A stretch of 64,000 nucleotides of DNA from Acidobacteriota bacterium. Lineage in GTDB: Bacteria; Acidobacteriota; Terriglobia; Bryobacterales; Bryobacteraceae. Under the pieces are notes generated by a model. The model worked only from the letters and a program-made list of their open reading frames with translations. It searched no databases and was not told where the DNA came from. Within the stretch, counting starts at the first letter, position 1. Every line of letters begins with the position of its first letter. Positions 60,110-64,000 of this stretch are shown piece by piece. The DNA lies in contig JAKOTR010000054.1 in the NCBI GenBank assembly GCA_029776225.1, forward strand, positions 241,222 to 305,221, read 5' to 3'. A program made the translations under genes and the position numbers.

Positions 60110-61387
60110 CTACGAATAGGCGATCACGCCCAGCCGGATCAGTTCCGGAATCAATGTTTCGGTGAACCCTGGACGCCTCTGCGGCTTCAGCTCCAGCGGC
60201 GGGCCGTCGGGACGCAGCAGCGTGGCACGGGTGAACGAGCCCCGGATCTGCGCCAGTGCCTGGCGGGTCTCGGTGATCGGCGAGCCGTAGTTGATGACGT
60301 GCATCAAAGCCTTGCCGGCGCCGGGCGGAGCGGCCGTGCCCAGCACAATGCCTGCGTGGACGGCCCAGGTCCGAACCGGCCGGCGTTCGGGCGTGATGAG
60401 ATCCACCACGTCCGAGGCATACGAACTCGGATCGAACACTTCGTCCTTGTAAGCTACGATGCGGCCGCGGCCGAGCGAGTACAATTCTCGGTCCTCCTGT
60501 TCCCGCAGGAGCTTCAGGCCGCCGGTTCGCCACCAGGAGCGCTGGCGCGCGTCGTCGATGACCACGGTGCAGCCGGATTCGGCATGCGCCAGGATCCGCC
60601 GCCGGGCCTCGCCTTCCGGCGTCGCTATGTTCACCGCGCTCAGCAGCGTGAGCGGCGTTTTTCCGGGAGCGGGCGGGCGCGCGGCCGGCTCCAGCGCCGG
60701 CGAGGCGCCATGGCGGTACAGCAGGTTGGCCAGCTCGGCGCACGTCGGGCCCTTTTCGATCAGCGCGGTCACCGCAGGCAGGGCCGACTGCCTGAACAGC
60801 GCGGCGTTTTCCCGCAGCCAGCGGGCAGTGCGCCCGAGCCGCCTCCACGCCGCCAGCGCGCGCTCGTCGGAACGCAGCAGCGCTTCGCGGTAGCGCGGCT
60901 CGACCGCCAAGACGTAGTTTCCACCGTACGCCCATGCATCGATCAGCGCGACCTCGAGCGTTTCGAAAGGAACCGACCGCCCCGCCCGCAAACCGGCGCT
61001 TTCGTCGGGCAAATATCCGAGCACTGCCGGACGCCGGGGATACAGCGCGCGCAGGTACCGCACCAGGTAGCCATTGGCATTGATCCAGGGCTTTTGAGTC
61101 GCGGTGGCGATCACCTCGTCTCCATCGCGGCTGACGCCCGGCCACATGCCCTCGGTCAGGATCACCGGCGCCCCGTCCGGCGCCTCGTCGAGTTGTTCCA
61201 GGGAAGCGAATCGGAAATCGGCCAGCGATGCCAGCTTCAGGCCGGCCTGTGTGCAGGCGCGCTCAAAGGCTTCATCGCGCGAAGCCGCCAAAACGGCCGT
61301 GGCCCCGCTTTCGGCGATGAGCGGCACATGCCTGGGGTCGGCCGTATCCCACCTGAGAACCACGTCGCGATCCAGATCGATGGCCAT
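60110..61387 (-). CDS. Protein of unknown function next to the DUF362-like gene
   Basis: 425 residues, no signal peptide. The order (TADPRHVPLIAESGATAVLA; DEAPDGAPVILTEGMWPGV; LIDAWAYGGNYVLAVE; CTVVIDDARQRSW) suggests a TIM-barrel followed by a glutamine-amidotransferase-like domain, as in some glycoside-hydrolase-related proteins. No catalytic pair could be fixed. Divergent from the CRISPR adaptation operon across 212 bp. Confidence 0.5.
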   Translation of the reverse strand: MAIDLDRDVVLRWDTADPRHVPLIAESGATAVLAASRDEAFERACTQAGLKLASLADFRFASLEQLDEAPDGAPVILTEGMWPGVSRDGDEVIATATQKPWINANGYLVRYLRALYPRRPAVLGYLPDESAGLRAGRSVPFETLEVALIDAWAYGGNYVLAVEPRYREALLRSDERALAAWRRLGRTARWLRENAALFRQSALPAVTALIEKGPTCAELANLLYRHGASPALEPAARPPAPGKTPLTLLSAVNIATPEGEARRRILAHAESGCTVVIDDARQRSWWRTGGLKLLREQEDRELYSLGRGRIVAYKDEVFDPSSYASDVVDLITPERRPVRTWAVHAGIVLGTAAPPGAGKALMHVINYGSPITETRQALAQIRGSFTRATLLRPDGPPLELKPQRRPGFTETLIPELIRLGVIAYS

Positions 61388-61496
61388 GGCCGTCCGCGCC
61401 CTGATTCTATCTCAATTCGCACCGCTGTGCCCGATTTATTTTGGGGTATGCCGGCGCATAAGTCTTCCGCGCTCATGAAGCGCTTCGGGCTTGAAA

Positions 61497-61524
61497 TTTA
61501 CACCCGTATACAGCAACATATACA
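61497..61524 (+). promoter_or_regulatory. Predicted promoter of the cas2-cas4/1 operon
   Basis: TTTACA (61497-61502), a 16-bp spacer and TATACA (61519-61524) differ from the sigma-70 consensus by one and one position. It leaves a leader of about 70 nt before the cas2 ATG. A second TATACA occurs upstream at 61507-61512. Confidence 0.55.
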
Positions 61525-61578
61525 GGCGGTCCGGCGCAGGCGGCCATGCCGGCCCGTTACGGCATTGCCGCCGCGTAG

Positions 61579-61890
<312 letters not shown>

Positions 61891-61894
61891 AGAT

Positions 61895-63658
61895 ATGAGC
61901 GCCGTTCCCAGTCCGCTGGAAGAAGTAGCCCGCCGGATGCTGCCGGACTACTTACCGGCTCGCATGGTGAATGAGTATGTTTACTGTCCCCGCCTGTTCT
62001 ACTACGAATGGGTGGAAGGAGTGTTCTGCGACAACGCCGACACGATCGAGGGCAAATACCAGCATCGCCGCGTGGATAAAGGAAGCGGCGAGATGCCTGA
62101 GCCAGCCGGGGAGGCAACGGACTTACAATGCCGGTCCGTTACGCTGGCGAGCGAGCGCCTGCGAGTAATTGCCAAAATGGACCTCCTCGACGTGGAAGGA
62201 GGAGTTGTTACTCCGGTGGACTACAAACACGGCGCGCCGCGGCAAGGAAAAGAGGGGCTGGAGCTGTGGCCGGCCGACCGCATCCAACTGGCCGTTCAGG
62301 GCCTCATCCTGCGCGAGAACGGGTACGATAGCCGCGAAGGAATCGTGTATTACATGAAAACACGCCAGCGGGTTCGCGTGCCGTTCGACGCCGCTTTAAT
62401 GGAGGAGGTGGAGAGGGCCGTTGAGCAAGCGTGGGAGTTAGCGCGTTCGGGCGTGATTCCGGAGCCGCTGGAAGACTCCCCGAAATGTCCGGGGTGTTCG
62501 CTGGTGGGAATCTGCCTGCCGGACGAGACGTGGTTTTCGCGGCGGCGCGACGGCAAAGAGCCCCTTCAATTAGACCTGTTCGCACAAGAAGAAACGCCCA
62601 GAAAACCGGCGGCGATTGAAGTCCGGCAGATGATTACTCCGCGGCAGGATTTGCGCCCCCTGTACTTGAATACACAGGGCATGCGCGTCGGGAAATCGGG
62701 CGACGTCCTTCAGATTCGCGAGAAAGAAGTGCTGCGGCAGGAGGTGAGGCTCGGCGAAATCTGCCAGGTGAATCTGATGGGAAACGTTCAGATCTCGACG
62801 CAGGCGGTGCAGGCGCTATGCGAGGCCGGCATTCCGGTCTGCTATTTTTCGCAAGGCGGCTGGTTTTACGGGATTACAACGGGGCTCAATACCAAGAACG
62901 TATTCACCAGGCGCGTGCAATTCCGGTTGGCGGAACAGGAGTGGTTTGCCGTCCCGTTAGCCGGAGCGCTGGTCGCGGGCAAGATCCGGAACCAGCGTAC
63001 GATGTTACAGCGCAATCATATTGAACCGGACGCGGAGACGCTGGCGGGACTGAAGCGGCTGGCCGAGGCGGCGGAGAGGGCAACCAGTCTGGAGCAACTG
63101 CTCGGCATAGAGGGCTCGGCGGCCCGATTGTATTTCGGCGCTTTCGGCGGAATGATTAAGGTGGAAAGCGCCGGGGAACCGGAGTTCAGCTTCGACTTCG
63201 AAGGGCGCAACCGCAGGCCGCCGCGCGACGCGGTGAACGCGCTGCTCTCGCTGGCATACAGCCTTCTGACGAAGGATCTGACGGTGACATGCTACGCAGT
63301 GGGCTTTGATCCTTACATCGGGTTCTATCATCAGCCACGGTTCGGGCGTCCGGCGCTGGCGCTGGATTTGATGGAGCCGTTCCGGCCGCTGATTGCGGAT
63401 TCGGCGGTGCTGTCGGCGATCAACATGCGGATGGTGACGCCGTCGGACATAGTAAGAGCGGGACCTGGGGTAGCACTGACTCCGAACGGGCGGAAGGGCT
63501 TTTTCCGGGCGTACGAATTGCGGATGGATTCGCTGGTGACGCACCCGCTGTTCGGGTACCGGGTGAGTTACCGGCGGCTGCTGGAGATCCAGGCGCGGCT
63601 GCTCGCGAGATACCTGGATGGAGAGATTCCGGAGTACCCAGTATTTGTGACGCGATGA
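61895..63658 (+). CDS. cas4-cas1: Fused Cas4-Cas1 spacer-acquisition protein
   Basis: 587 residues. The Cas4 half (about 1-210) has the iron-sulfur cysteines C31 (YCPR) and C198, C201 and C207 (CPGCSLVGIC), and the RecB nuclease centre D109-Y-K111. It trims prespacers and selects the PAM side. The Cas1 half (about 250-587) carries the metal-binding integrase residues E406 (GIEGSAARLYF), H479 (GFYHQPRFG) and E494 (DLMEPFRPLIAD), with spacings close to E. coli Cas1 E141/H208/D221. Fusions like this are known mainly from types I-G and V-B. The array begins 181 bp after the stop. Confidence 0.95.
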   Translation: MSAVPSPLEEVARRMLPDYLPARMVNEYVYCPRLFYYEWVEGVFCDNADTIEGKYQHRRVDKGSGEMPEPAGEATDLQCRSVTLASERLRVIAKMDLLDVEGGVVTPVDYKHGAPRQGKEGLELWPADRIQLAVQGLILRENGYDSREGIVYYMKTRQRVRVPFDAALMEEVERAVEQAWELARSGVIPEPLEDSPKCPGCSLVGICLPDETWFSRRRDGKEPLQLDLFAQEETPRKPAAIEVRQMITPRQDLRPLYLNTQGMRVGKSGDVLQIREKEVLRQEVRLGEICQVNLMGNVQISTQAVQALCEAGIPVCYFSQGGWFYGITTGLNTKNVFTRRVQFRLAEQEWFAVPLAGALVAGKIRNQRTMLQRNHIEPDAETLAGLKRLAEAAERATSLEQLLGIEGSAARLYFGAFGGMIKVESAGEPEFSFDFEGRNRRPPRDAVNALLSLAYSLLTKDLTVTCYAVGFDPYIGFYHQPRFGRPALALDLMEPFRPLIADSAVLSAINMRMVTPSDIVRAGPGVALTPNGRKGFFRAYELRMDSLVTHPLFGYRVSYRRLLEIQARLLARYLDGEIPEYPVFVTR

Positions 63659-63838
63659 TGAGTGCGAGCAGCGGGGTGATAATCGGAGTGCGGGAGCCGC
63701 TCGAATGTTGTAAAGTTGTGATCTCAGGCAGGTTGTTGGAACCGGAGTTAGGAAGGCTGGCGCGTGCCCTCCGGATGGACCGGACCGCTCGCAAGTCTGG
63801 CCGCAGGTCTTTGAAAAGGTGGGGATTGCAGGCGAGCT
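63659..63838 (+). promoter_or_regulatory. CRISPR leader region
   Basis: The 180 bp between the cas4-cas1 stop and the first repeat occupy the leader position, where new spacers are added and the array promoter sits. Short AT-richer tracts (GAATGTTGTAAAGTTGTGAT near 63703-63722; TTTGAAAAGG near the end) stand out in GC-rich DNA. No clear promoter with good spacing was found. Short open frames crossing it are not genes. Confidence 0.6.
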
Positions 63839-64000
63839 ATTTCCGCGGTTGATCAACCGCGGCCCCATTGAAGCTACGTTTCTCCCGCTCCCTCCGACGT
63901 CGGTTGCTGATTTCCGCGGTTGATCAACCGCGGCCCCATTGAAGCGATTCAATCACTTACGAGAATGACCGCCTGCTTTCATTTCCGCGGTTGATCAACC
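63839..64000 (+). CRISPR. CRISPR array, truncated at the window edge (two and a half repeats)
   Basis: Repeats of 36 bp start at 63839, 63910 and 63981 (the last cut after 20 bp), with identical sequence and a 71-bp period. Both spacers are 35 bp (63875-63909 and 63946-63980) and differ. The repeat begins ATTTCC, holds a perfect 20-bp palindrome (CCGCGGTTGATCAACCGCGG), and ends CCCCATTGAAGC. A stem followed by a CATTGA-like 3' handle, in a 36-bp unit, matches the layout of type I-G repeats such as those of Bifidobacterium animalis as I recall them. Its direction agrees with the cas genes. Confidence 0.97.

Noticed and set aside
58850..61387. Possible CRISPR-associated effector genes next to cas2
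   Set aside because: One is a Tat-exported DUF362-like protein and the other an unknown barrel-like protein on the opposite strand. Neither has nuclease, helicase or RNA-binding motifs.
63655..63852. A 65-codon open frame overlapping the end of cas4-cas1, the leader and the first repeat
   Set aside because: It runs across the CRISPR leader and into a repeat, has no ribosome site or recognisable motif, and its end is fixed by the repeat.

Overview
The window is GC-rich, densely packed bacterial chromosome (about 46 protein genes, no rRNA or tRNA seen). The gene mix points to the phylum Acidobacteriota, probably a Bryobacterales/Solibacter-like lineage. The supporting signs are an EpsB-type sugar transferase beside an XrtA-type deacetylase relative, a TonB receptor with an N-terminal carboxypeptidase-regulatory domain, an ADP/ATP-carrier-like protein fused to HEAT repeats, and two M16 peptidase pairs. 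This assignment is inference from gene content; no marker gene could be compared.

Layout. 1-2.4 kb: exopolysaccharide initiation transferase and a deacetylase relative that has lost its zinc site. 2.5-8.8 kb: two aldehyde dehydrogenases, two CPBP membrane proteins (one without catalytic glutamates), a secreted nitroreductase and a GHSKG-motif protein. 8.8-18.8 kb: ftsK and uppP (minus strand), a PP2C phosphatase, an OsmC protein, a phosphofructokinase with pyrophosphate-type residues, an amino-acid permease, and pcrA followed by a coupled 52-codon basic gene. 19.1-21 kb: an ECF sigma operon, rpmE, and upstream of rpmE a compact unit with its own promoter, tiny ORF, structured RNA and terminator. 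21.1-27.7 kb: an outer-membrane barrel, a kinase-fold-like secreted protein, the transporter-HEAT fusion and an EEP-family hydrolase. 27.7-37.4 kb: a two-component system (sigma-54 activator plus kinase) divergent from a cusCBA-type Cu(I)/Ag(I) efflux operon that has a sigma-54-like promoter and two coupled secreted proteins at its end. 37.5-47.5 kb: an enolase-superfamily enzyme, a radical SAM protein, a protoglobin, and two M16 pairs facing each other around a NUDIX gene. 47.5-54 kb: an amidase, moeA-moaC-mog, and two tandem phosphohexomutases. 54-58.8 kb: a FecA-like receptor with dyad operators, a secreted VirB10-like protein, a 36-residue membrane protein and a sugar/drug-metabolite-type transporter. 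58.9-61.4 kb: a Tat-exported DUF362-like protein and an unknown protein.

61.5-64 kb holds the most distinctive system: a CRISPR adaptation module (cas2, then a cas4-cas1 fusion) reading into an array of 36-bp repeats and 35-bp spacers that runs off the window edge. The cas4-cas1 fusion and the repeat architecture resemble type I-G (formerly I-U), but no cas3, cas5-8 or single-protein effector is present in the 61 kb upstream. The effector genes must lie beyond the array, or the module stands alone. The other strongest candidate for something undescribed is the promoter-ORF-structured RNA-terminator unit upstream of rpmE.
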